Below, piece after piece: positions 12,480 through 18,229 of a stretch of DNA of 31,584 bases (positions are counted from its first letter, which is position 1; each line of letters opens with the position of its first letter). Source of the stretch: a virus; the IMG/VR virus record IMGVR_UViG_3300030104_002123, positions 1 through 31,584 of that record; one strand, written 5' to 3'. The notes beneath the pieces were generated by a model, which saw only the letters and a program-made list of their open reading frames with translations, searched no databases and had not been told where the DNA came from. A program made the position numbers and the translations under genes.

Positions 12480-12651
12480 GAAAAAGAGTAGAGTAAACGA
12501 AGCAGGTAATTATACTAAACCAGCAATGAGAAAACGTTTGTTTCAACGAATCAAAGCTGGAAGTAAAGGGGGAGCCCCCGGTCAATGGTCTGCACGTAAA
12601 GCACAGATGTTAGCAAAACAATATAAAGCAAGAGGCGGAGGATATAGATGA
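12472..12651 (+). CDS. Small basic protein with GGxPGQWSARKAQ signature
   Basis: This 59-residue protein (too short for most callers) contains NYTKPAMRKRLFQRIKAGSK followed by GGAPGQWSARKAQMLAKQYK and ends GGGYR. I recognise this signature from uncharacterised small proteins common in marine phages. About 29% of residues are Lys or Arg, and it has no acidic cluster or membrane segment. GGAG about 8 nt upstream of ATG 12472 supports the start, which lies inside the end of the preceding gene. It is the first member of a run of seven small ORFs. DNA binding or condensation is plausible from charge, but no function is known to me. Confidence 0.8.
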   Translation: MAKKKSRVNEAGNYTKPAMRKRLFQRIKAGSKGGAPGQWSARKAQMLAKQYKARGGGYR

Positions 12652-12710
12652 GTCCGCAGTTATACAAAAGGTATAAAAAACTATTAGAGAATATAGGAGA
12701 AGAAGAATAA
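12648..12710 (+). CDS. Tiny 20-residue ORF
   Basis: The start overlaps the previous stop (ATGA) and the stop overlaps the next start (TAATG). GGAGGAT at 12637-12643 lies 4 nt before the ATG, a good ribosome-binding site. The product MSPQLYKRYKKLLENIGEEE could form one amphipathic helix with a basic front and acidic end. It may be a real micropeptide, or simply a bridge keeping ribosomes on the transcript for translational coupling. No homology is recognised. Confidence 0.4.
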   Translation: MSPQLYKRYKKLLENIGEEE

Positions 12711-12868
12711 TGCCCGGTCACACTAAGAAAAATAGGAATGGTCCAAAGAGAGGTATGTCTATGAGACTATCTCCAGCACAAAGAAAGCTTGCAAAACAAG
12801 CCCCACCATTCAACATGATAACTAAAGCAGACTTTGACGCTTTAAAAAAGAAAGGAAAAAAGAAATGA
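12710..12868 (+). CDS. Small basic protein, SPAQRKLAKQAPPFNMITKADF type
   Basis: This 52-residue, Lys-rich protein begins MPGHTKKNRNGPKRG. The core LSPAQRKLAKQAPPFNMIT followed by DFDALKKK resembles a short motif ('Ls..Q..lA..a.P.dkIt..DF..Lrk') that I have seen in small marine phage proteins. It is coupled to both neighbours by 1- and 4-nt overlaps. The N-terminal half is basic and Gly/Arg-rich, probably disordered; the C-terminal half is helical. Function is unknown. Confidence 0.7.
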   Translation: MPGHTKKNRNGPKRGMSMRLSPAQRKLAKQAPPFNMITKADFDALKKKGKKK

Positions 12869-13116
12869 GCACCCGTAAAAAGTCACAAAGGTCACTCAAA
12901 AAGTGGACAGATGAAAAATGGGGATATGTGACTAAAAAGGATGAAAAGAAACCAAAATCAAAAAGGGGAAGATATTTACCAAAGAAAGTTCGTGATTCGC
13001 TAACACCTGCACAAAAAGCAGCTACAAATCGTAAGAAGCGTAAAGCTGGTGGTGTAGGAAGTCGAGCTAAATATTCTAAAAAAATAGCGAGAGGAGTAAG
13101 AAGGAGGTCGATTTAG
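12865..13116 (+). CDS. Small very basic protein, KWTxxKW…RYLPxK family
   Basis: This 83-residue protein is over one-third Lys/Arg. The motifs LKKWTDEKWGYVTKK, GRYLPKKVRDSLTPAQKAAT and NRKKRKAGG follow the order seen in a family of uncharacterised small proteins widespread in marine phages and also met in some large viruses; it ends KYSKKIARGVRRRSI. The start overlaps the previous stop (ATGA). The aromatic KW pairs and basic tail would suit nucleic-acid contact, but this is inference. It is the central member of the small basic cassette. Confidence 0.8.
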   Translation: MSTRKKSQRSLKKWTDEKWGYVTKKDEKKPKSKRGRYLPKKVRDSLTPAQKAATNRKKRKAGGVGSRAKYSKKIARGVRRRSI

Positions 13117-13173
13117 ATGGCATACAAAGTTAAGAAGAAAAAGACATCAAAGAAAAAGAAATATGGCTACTGA
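13117..13173 (+). CDS. Tiny 18-residue poly-lysine ORF
   Basis: ATG 13117 follows the previous stop directly and has the strongest Shine-Dalgarno in the cassette, GGAGGT at 13103-13108 with 8-nt spacing. The predicted product MAYKVKKKKTSKKKKYGY is half lysine. Its stop lies 11 nt inside the next gene, which itself has no ribosome-binding site, so this ORF may serve as a coupling leader for that gene, or may encode a genuine cationic peptide. Confidence 0.45.
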   Translation: MAYKVKKKKTSKKKKYGY

Positions 13174-13345
13174 GATGATTAAGGGAGTAAGTCTAGAAGG
13201 ACTTAACAAAAGGCAAAAGACAACCATGAAAAGACATGGTGAACACCATTCAGCAAAACATCTACGAGAGATGGTAAAGGCTATGAAGAATGGACAAACC
13301 TTTTCTCAATCCCACACAACAGCAATGAAAAAGGTAGGTAAATAA
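13163..13345 (+). CDS. Small basic helical protein, KRQxxxMKxHxxHHSxKH family
   Basis: This 60-residue protein reads LNKRQKTTMKRHGEHHSAKH, then LREMVKAMKNGQTFSQSHT and ends AMKKVGK. The pattern 'LtkRQ...lkkHs.HHt.kHm..M...m..G.tF..AH..A.k.VGK' is one I recognise from small conserved proteins of marine phages. Four His residues alternate with Lys/Arg, and two helices are likely. It overlaps the preceding 18-codon ORF by 11 nt and abuts the next gene with no gap, so translation is probably coupled. Function is unknown; the cassette context suggests packaged or assembly-linked basic proteins. Confidence 0.75.
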   Translation: MATEMIKGVSLEGLNKRQKTTMKRHGEHHSAKHLREMVKAMKNGQTFSQSHTTAMKKVGK

Positions 13346-13642
13346 ATGGCACCAAGGAAAAAGAAAGACCCAAAACTAACTAGAGCAGGAGTATCAGCTT
13401 ATAATAAACCTAAGAGAACTCCTAATCACCCAAAGAAATCACATGTAGTTGTGGCAAAAGAAGGTGGTAAAACAAAACTTATTAGATTTGGACAACAAGG
13501 AGTTAGAACAGCAGGTAAACCTAAAAAAGGTGAATCTATGAGACAAAAAGCAAGACGTAAGTCTTTTAAAGCACGTCATGCTAAAAATATAGCGAAAGGA
13601 AAGATGTCAGCTGCATACTGGGCTAACAGGGTAAAGTGGTAG
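13346..13642 (+). CDS. Small basic protein, IRFGQQG…AYWANxVKW family
   Basis: This 98-residue protein has strongly diagnostic blocks: DPKLTRAGVSAYNKPKRTPN, HVVVAKEGGKTKLIRFGQQG, and RHAKNIAKGKMSAAYWANRV followed by KW. These are hallmarks of an uncharacterised protein found in many marine T4-like and other phages, usually without an assigned role. It is Lys/Arg-rich with a beta-strand centre and a C-terminal helix. It starts directly after the previous stop. Recognition of the family is firm; the function is not known. Confidence 0.85.
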   Translation: MAPRKKKDPKLTRAGVSAYNKPKRTPNHPKKSHVVVAKEGGKTKLIRFGQQGVRTAGKPKKGESMRQKARRKSFKARHAKNIAKGKMSAAYWANRVKW

Positions 13643-13643
13643 A

Positions 13644-14150
13644 ATGGCAAAAGATTATTTGAACGTAATAGAAAGGGCGCTGATGATGGGAATCAGTGAC
13701 AAAATTAACAACGATGTTACAGGCGACGTGTTTGTATATGGAGAGTTTCCTGAAACTGAAGAACTAAAGTTTCCTGCTATTATTGTTCAAATGATAGGTT
13801 CTGGTTTCGAAGAACAATTCTTTGGGCAGGATGTTACATTTGGTGCTAGTGGAACTGCTGGCACAGGTGAAGTGTATGGTGTACAATATTTGATACATCT
13901 TATATGTGAAAAAGAAACAGAGTTAACTATCTCTGGTGATGTATATAAACAACGTAAACTGTTGAATTGGTTAATGATAAACGTAGCAAACCATGTAGCA
14001 GACATAGATTGGACAATATATGAAGAAGAAGAGTTAGAAGTTTTAGAGAGACATTTAGATGGATATAGAGATATAGGTTTCTTAGAAAACTTCCAATGGT
14101 ACGGTGCAACCGCACAGTTTACATTATACTTCAAAAACTTTAGAACATAA
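13644..14150 (+). CDS. Tail completion (tail terminator) protein candidate
   Basis: This 168-residue protein shows the layout of gpU/gp17-like tail terminators: an N-terminal helix YLNVIERALMMGISDKIN, then a strand with FPETEELKFPAIIVQMIG ('fP.i.v.....'), a beta pair GEVYGVQYLIHLICEKETEL, a helix DVYKQRKLLNWLMINVANHV, and a final beta hairpin ending AQFTLYFKNFRT. Such proteins cap the tail tube and join it to the neck, and the position upstream of the tube genes fits. The stop overlaps the next ATG (TAATG). Assignment is by predicted fold and gene order. Confidence 0.55.
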   Translation: MAKDYLNVIERALMMGISDKINNDVTGDVFVYGEFPETEELKFPAIIVQMIGSGFEEQFFGQDVTFGASGTAGTGEVYGVQYLIHLICEKETELTISGDVYKQRKLLNWLMINVANHVADIDWTIYEEEELEVLERHLDGYRDIGFLENFQWYGATAQFTLYFKNFRT

Positions 14151-15802
14151 TGATATTTTCACGTAGGTATGCGTTAACCTCAGGGTTCTATCCTACAGCA
14201 TATGGTAAGACAGGTACAGCAAGTTGGAAAAGTCATAGTTATGGTCATACATCAGGTCTATTGAAAGTTCAAGGAGTAGACTGGGATGGTAAACCTAATT
14301 TTAATAGAACCTATCCTATAAGAGGAAGTAATGTATGGTATCAACATGCTAACTTAAAACAAGCAGAGAAAAATTTTACTAGTCAAATTAACGAAGAAAG
14401 TAATACTATTTTAAATTTAGCTAAAGGCGCAGTAATGACAAGTGCTACAGGAGTTCCAATGAGAGGTAGGATGTTATTTGATAAACGTTTTAAAAATGCA
14501 ATTAACCCTGCTGATAGTGCAGTTTCTAAAGTATTCCATGGATTATTTGAAGAGTATAGAGCAAAGGCAAGTTTATATACTAGACAGTATCAACGTGAAT
14601 TAGTATCTGGCCTTAATAAAATATCTTTAGATGACGTAAAAATAGATAGATTAGCTAATCAAAAAACAATAGAAGTAAGAGCAGAAGCACACCGTTCAAG
14701 GGCGGCATTTGAAGAACAAGCGTCTCCAGAAGAAGCAACTGGCGACCCCATCGGAGTAACTCAACCTATGGATGCCTTTATAAAGATAGGTAATAAAATT
14801 GTAGGTGTAGATGTAACACAAGAACTAGGTATTTCTAGTGCAGAACAATCAAGAAGTAGACACCACAGTTTAACTGAAGGAGCATTGATGGGTGAAGCAG
14901 AATATCAAAAGGCAACAGACATGGATATTAGAAAAAAAATGAAAGATTATTACAATTCAAAAGCTATACCACAATGGAATCCTGTAATAGCTAATTTAAG
15001 AAAATTCACACAAGAATTGACTGGCCGTAATCAAGTTTCAGCAGATGAAATGCGTAATCCTTTCGGAGACCCAAAAGGTTCAACAAACGTTGAAACAGCT
15101 GCTGCTGCTGCTGAACTCGTATCACAAAAATTAGGTTTTCACCACAGAAAAGCTATCATGTCTCACATATTTCACTGGATTGGTAATTGGAATGCTACAT
15201 CTGCTGGTTCTTATGATACATTTACCTTAGAACATAAACCTAAACATAGAACTGCTGCGGCATTCCTACGTAACTTTGCAGCCAGTAACAGAAGTAGAGC
15301 GTTTGAGTTTAAAGATGTTAGACTTAAAGATACACATGTTTTTGATGGTCCTGCTTTATATAATTTAGCTAGAATAAATGGATATTACAAAGACGTAACA
15401 GTTAATCAATTTTTAAACGATACTACAGCCGCAGGTCTCGTATCACAAGGCTTTGGAAATAGAAATACTAAAGCAGTTATAAATGGTAGTAATTTAGCTA
15501 TAAATGGCAGAGCTAGACCAAGAGTAGTTATGGATATGTTTATACCTCCATTAGAAAGTAAAGACACCAATGATATTCTTGAAAGATTAGCAGAAGGCGT
15601 TACAGATAATGTTGCTAACAAATTTCACGAGGAGACACAAAATAAGCTTGAAGGCAAGTCTCCACGGATGTTCAGTAACTATTTACGAGGATACGGTAAT
15701 CAATTAGCAAAGCAATTAGGCGCAGCAAATCCAAACTACACTTTCTGGGCTTCACCATTCTATGGAACAGAATTCGTAGGCGATACTAGGAAAAATAGAT
15801 AA
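14150..15802 (+). CDS. Unknown 550-residue protein in the tail module
   Basis: I do not recognise a family. The protein is mixed alpha/beta, moderately basic, without membrane segments, cysteines or obvious catalytic motifs. The N-terminal ~60 residues are Tyr/Gly/Ser-rich (RRYALTSGFYPTAYGK); the middle is helical and charged (FHGLFEEYRAKASLYTRQYQ) with an Ala run AAAAAELVSQKLGFHHRKA; the C-terminal part contains RPRVVMDMFIPPLESKDTND and ends Phe/Trp/Tyr-rich. It lies between the tail-terminator candidate and the promoter of the tube genes, so it ends the first part of the late transcript. Its place suggests a minor virion protein, perhaps neck or internal. Start is fixed by the TAATG overlap. 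Confidence 0.7.
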   Translation: MIFSRRYALTSGFYPTAYGKTGTASWKSHSYGHTSGLLKVQGVDWDGKPNFNRTYPIRGSNVWYQHANLKQAEKNFTSQINEESNTILNLAKGAVMTSATGVPMRGRMLFDKRFKNAINPADSAVSKVFHGLFEEYRAKASLYTRQYQRELVSGLNKISLDDVKIDRLANQKTIEVRAEAHRSRAAFEEQASPEEATGDPIGVTQPMDAFIKIGNKIVGVDVTQELGISSAEQSRSRHHSLTEGALMGEAEYQKATDMDIRKKMKDYYNSKAIPQWNPVIANLRKFTQELTGRNQVSADEMRNPFGDPKGSTNVETAAAAAELVSQKLGFHHRKAIMSHIFHWIGNWNATSAGSYDTFTLEHKPKHRTAAAFLRNFAASNRSRAFEFKDVRLKDTHVFDGPALYNLARINGYYKDVTVNQFLNDTTAAGLVSQGFGNRNTKAVINGSNLAINGRARPRVVMDMFIPPLESKDTNDILERLAEGVTDNVANKFHEETQNKLEGKSPRMFSNYLRGYGNQLAKQLGAANPNYTFWASPFYGTEFVGDTRKNR

Positions 15803-15867
15803 GTATATATATAATAGCTATATTAAGAGAGTATAGGGAGATTAGTAGAGCCATATTGCACCAATCA

Positions 15868-15886
15868 GGGAAACCTTTATATACTA
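15868..15886 (+). promoter_or_regulatory. Archaeal-type promoter (BRE/TATA) for the tail tube genes
   Basis: Inside the 137-nt gap 15803-15939, GGGAAAC precedes CTTTATATACTA (TATA element about 15876-15883). Predicted initiation about 25 nt downstream falls near 15903-15908, giving a leader of roughly 32-37 nt before ATG 15940. The sequence is nearly the same as the element before the portal gene. The upstream part of the gap, 15803-15867, is AT-rich with an alternating TA run and no other feature I can identify. Confidence 0.75.
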
Positions 15887-15907
15887 GCGTGCCCTACTTA
15901 ATTATGT

Positions 15908-15930
15908 TAGCGTAGGACGCTACGCAGGAG
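15908..15930 (+). promoter_or_regulatory. Leader hairpin adjoining the tube-gene ribosome-binding site
   Basis: TAGCGT-AGG-ACGCTA (15908-15922), or in another register GCGTAG-GACG-CTACGC (15910-15925), forms a compact stem immediately before AGGAG (15926-15930), which is 9 nt from ATG 15940. The stem begins near the predicted transcript 5' end. It could stabilise the abundant tube mRNA or gate ribosome access; the SD itself is left single-stranded in both registers. Confidence 0.55.
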
Positions 15931-15939
15931 AAACCATAT

Positions 15940-16557
15940 ATGGCATACTTACTAGGAAGAGATGTTAAAGTAGCATTGACAACCGAAGTCGACGGTAAGG
16001 GTATAAGTTTTTCATCCACAGCTATTGCAGCAGATGCAGACGCAGCCGTCACCGCAGGTGATGGTTTAGTAGCTGGTAGAGATGTTTCTGACCCTTTTGC
16101 CGGTGTATTAACCACAGGTTCTATGACTCCATTCACAGACGTAACAGGTGTGGATGTAAGCATAGGAGCAGTTGACGAGGATGTTGCATACTTAGGACAG
16201 CGAACGACTCTCAAAGCAGAGATTAAGAAAGAAACTACAATAACAATTACAAGAAAGAAATCTAACAACCACTTAGAATTGTTATTTCAGCAAGGAAGAT
16301 ACGGCATGACTAGTGCAGGTGCAGGAATACAATCCCACACAGCATTAATTCAACCAGCTTCGACACATTTTGGATACAGAGTACACCTTGCATTTGATGA
16401 TGGAGTAGATGTATTGTCTATACCACACTGTCAAATTTCAAGTTATTCAGCAACTATGAGTGCTGATGGTGTTCAAGAAGAAACTATTGAATTAATGAGT
16501 CACGTTACACCTGTTGTAGGAATAAACGAACAAAAGTCAACCGTTTCAGGATTCTGA
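15940..16557 (+). CDS. Major tail tube protein, copy A
   Basis: This 205-residue protein should polymerise into the tail tube. It shares a clear backbone with the next gene: both begin MAY..GRDV.VA.TTE, both have VDEDVAYLGQ/VDEDIAYFGQ, both have AEIKK.....ITRKKS.N, and both end with a GYRVH strand and a G.QEET.E block. The alternation of strands around one helix fits the lambda gpV-like tube fold. It sits directly behind its own promoter, hairpin leader and AGGAG, consistent with high demand. Codon use is C-rich compared with the tape measure gene. Together with the downstream chaperones and tape measure, the tube assignment is well supported; which paralogue is the principal tube subunit is not clear. 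Confidence 0.75.
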   Translation: MAYLLGRDVKVALTTEVDGKGISFSSTAIAADADAAVTAGDGLVAGRDVSDPFAGVLTTGSMTPFTDVTGVDVSIGAVDEDVAYLGQRTTLKAEIKKETTITITRKKSNNHLELLFQQGRYGMTSAGAGIQSHTALIQPASTHFGYRVHLAFDDGVDVLSIPHCQISSYSATMSADGVQEETIELMSHVTPVVGINEQKSTVSGF

Positions 16558-16566
16558 GGTTAATAC

Positions 16567-17346
16567 ATGGCATACTTTCAAGGAAGAGATGTTCGTGTTG
16601 CCTTTACTACAGAGCACTATTCACTAGGTATAAAAAATACCAACGGTGATTTAGCAGTTACAGGTCACCAAGACGGACCAACAGATGTAGGTCCTACAGA
16701 TTTGGTTAAGAATAGATTCTGGCCTATGCACCGTGGTGGTGCAGCATCAGGTTCAGATACTGCCTTAGGTTTGGTAGATGCTGATGAAGTAACTGATACA
16801 GAAGCTTCAACAGATGAAATAAATACTCTATCTGATGTAACTGGTATTGAAGTTACTGTAGATAAAGTTGATGAAGATATAGCTTATTTCGGACAAAACA
16901 CCAAATTAGCAGCAGAGATTAAGAAAAATTTTACAATTTCAATAACACGTAAAAAGTCTGATAATGATTTTGAAGCTTTATACAGAGCTGGAAGAATGGG
17001 TATATTAGCTTATACCACAACTGGTAAAATTGAAGTAGCAAATACTGATTTAGCTGGTCACTTAGATGCAGCTAACGGTAATGCTTATGAAATAGTAAAT
17101 AGCGGGGCGGATGGAACAGTATCCGCAGCAAAATGGACTCACATGGGATACAGAGTTCATGTTAAAGAAAAGCACGCAGGTGCTATTATGACATTTAGAA
17201 ACTGTTGTATTACTGGTTATTCAGTATCTTTATCACCAGAAGGTATCCAAGAAGAAACATTAGAATTTTATTCTGAAGTAGACTCTAAACATGTTGGTGG
17301 AGATGCTAACGCAAATACTACTATGACAGCATTGACGGAGTTATAA
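16567..17346 (+). CDS. Tail tube protein paralogue, copy B
   Basis: This 259-residue paralogue of the preceding gene aligns along the core blocks (GRDV, VDEDIAYFGQ, EIKKNFTISITRKKSDN, MGYRVHV, SPEGIQEETLEFYSEV). It carries two extra segments: a Asp/Thr/Gly-rich insertion in the N-terminal third (FWPMHRGGAASGSDTALGL region) and another in the middle (ANTDLAGHLDAANGNAYEI region). These may form surface loops or a decoration domain on the tube. GAGGT at 16556-16560 gives a good start, 9 nt after the previous stop. It may form part of a mixed tube, a tip-proximal ring, or a tube variant. Codon use is more AT-rich than copy A, so the duplication is probably not recent. Confidence 0.72.
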   Translation: MAYFQGRDVRVAFTTEHYSLGIKNTNGDLAVTGHQDGPTDVGPTDLVKNRFWPMHRGGAASGSDTALGLVDADEVTDTEASTDEINTLSDVTGIEVTVDKVDEDIAYFGQNTKLAAEIKKNFTISITRKKSDNDFEALYRAGRMGILAYTTTGKIEVANTDLAGHLDAANGNAYEIVNSGADGTVSAAKWTHMGYRVHVKEKHAGAIMTFRNCCITGYSVSLSPEGIQEETLEFYSEVDSKHVGGDANANTTMTALTEL

Positions 17347-17576
17347 TGAGAACAATCGTTAATACTTTAGAAGATGATGAAAAATTTTCATTCAAAACCC
17401 AAGAGGGTGAATGGATAGAAATATCAAAGGCAGAAGCACCCAGTATGGGAGTAGCTTATGATTTATTAGCAGAGATGGAGGAGCCAAAAGAAGCTCCTGC
17501 ACCTGTTAAAAAAGAAAAGAAAGAAAAGAAGGTTAAAAAAGAAAAACCTGAAGTTCTTGAAGAAAAAGAAGAATAG
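17346..17576 (+). CDS. Small protein with Lys/Glu tail
   Basis: This 76-residue protein has a short folded N-terminal part (FKTQEGEWIEISKAEAPSMG, then AYDLLAEM) and a C-terminal ~30-residue low-complexity tail of Pro, Ala, Lys and Glu (APVKKEKKEKKVKKEKP). GGAG at 17337-17340 and the TAATG overlap with the tube paralogue support translation. A position between tube and chaperone genes suggests tail assembly, but no family is recognised. The charged tail could bridge partners or bind nucleic acid. Confidence 0.7.
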   Translation: MRTIVNTLEDDEKFSFKTQEGEWIEISKAEAPSMGVAYDLLAEMEEPKEAPAPVKKEKKEKKVKKEKPEVLEEKEE

Positions 17577-17584
17577 GAGAAACT

Positions 17585-17932
17585 ATGGAAAACAAGGAAA
17601 TGTGGACCATTGACGAGCTAGTAAGCTTGACACAAACGGTCCAAAGTGCAGAAATAGAATACCAAGGTAGAGTTCTACCGGTACAATGGTGTGAATTGAC
17701 AGAGTCAGAAGAACCAAAAATGTCTATGCCAGCAGAAGGAGCAGATGAAACACAGCACTATGCTGAAATTGCTTCAGAAAGAATGCTTGCTATGATAAAC
17801 AAAGCAAACGATTTAAATCCTGATGGTAAATCATTAGATGGAGATTCTTGGAAACTCTTACCCACAACATTAAGGTGGTCTATTTCTAATACGGTAATGC
17901 AAACCAAAAACTCAACAGAATCGGATTTTTGA
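17585..17932 (+). CDS. Tail assembly chaperone (gpG-like)
   Basis: This 115-residue acidic, helical protein starts MENKEMWTIDELVSLTQTV. Its place, directly before the tape measure and after the tube genes, and its overlap with a short second frame are the standard layout of siphovirus chaperones (lambda G and GT), which hold the tape measure during tail assembly. WCELTESEEPKMSMPAEG is a linker, and a helix YAEIASERMLAMINKANDL follows. AGGAGA (17575-17580) supports the start. The gene ends GAT TTT TGA within a run of five T, see the frameshift site. Sequence similarity to lambda G is not obvious; the call rests on order and size. Confidence 0.65.
   Translation: MENKEMWTIDELVSLTQTVQSAEIEYQGRVLPVQWCELTESEEPKMSMPAEGADETQHYAEIASERMLAMINKANDLNPDGKSLDGDSWKLLPTTLRWSISNTVMQTKNSTESDF
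17926..17932 (+). other. Candidate -1 programmed frameshift site TTTTTGA
   Basis: The upstream gene ends GAT TTT TGA. When the stop is in the A-site, tRNA-Phe on TTT (17927-17929) can slip back one base onto TTT (17926-17928) with full pairing and continue TTG AAT TGG into the -1 frame, which is open to 18228. No independent Shine-Dalgarno precedes the downstream ORF. The heptamer is not the classical X XXY YYZ type, so efficiency would be low, as needed for a minor GT-like product. Confidence 0.5.
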
Positions 17933-17937
17933 ATTGG

Positions 17938-18228
17938 ATGAGCAACTCACCCTTTGTGGTGGGCTGTGTCATCCCTCTCATGAAAGATTTAAATATGAGT
18001 TGGATGGAAATAAAAACAACTCCAAGGTTTGAATTGGAAGGTTTAGTTAGTGGACTGTCAGAATACAATGTCCTTCATTCATTTGATGGATATAGTGCTG
18101 AAGACCTCAAAGAAACTTTCAAAAGTAAACCTGAAGTTAGACAACAATGGAGTGAGTATCTAGCGAAGAAAAGAAAATATGGCCTTGTCAAAAGTGCCAA
18201 ATCCTTTTCAGAAGCAGGTTTAATATAA
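17938..18228 (+). CDS. Second tail chaperone frame (gpT-like), probably made as a fusion
   Basis: The frame is open from before 17929 to 18228. ATG 17938 would give 96 residues beginning MSNSPFVVGCVIPLMKDLNM; a -1 shift would give a ~214-residue fusion with the upstream chaperone. The sequence has MSWMEIKTTPRFELEGLVSG and ends LVKSAKSFSEAGLI; the former, with a Trp-containing helix and 'f.l..l..gl', resembles the small domain of phage tail chaperones that contacts the tape measure. There is no ribosome-binding site near 17938, and the ATG lies 5 nt after the upstream stop, so either reinitiation or frameshifting is needed. The tape measure gene follows after 1 nt. Confidence 0.6.
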   Translation: MSNSPFVVGCVIPLMKDLNMSWMEIKTTPRFELEGLVSGLSEYNVLHSFDGYSAEDLKETFKSKPEVRQQWSEYLAKKRKYGLVKSAKSFSEAGLI

Positions 18229-18229
18229 A

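Noticed and set aside
15940-17346. Tail sheath protein among the paralogous tail genes, implying a contractile tail
   Set aside because: Both are far shorter than sheath proteins and share the tube-like core; no other sheath or contractile baseplate gene is visible.
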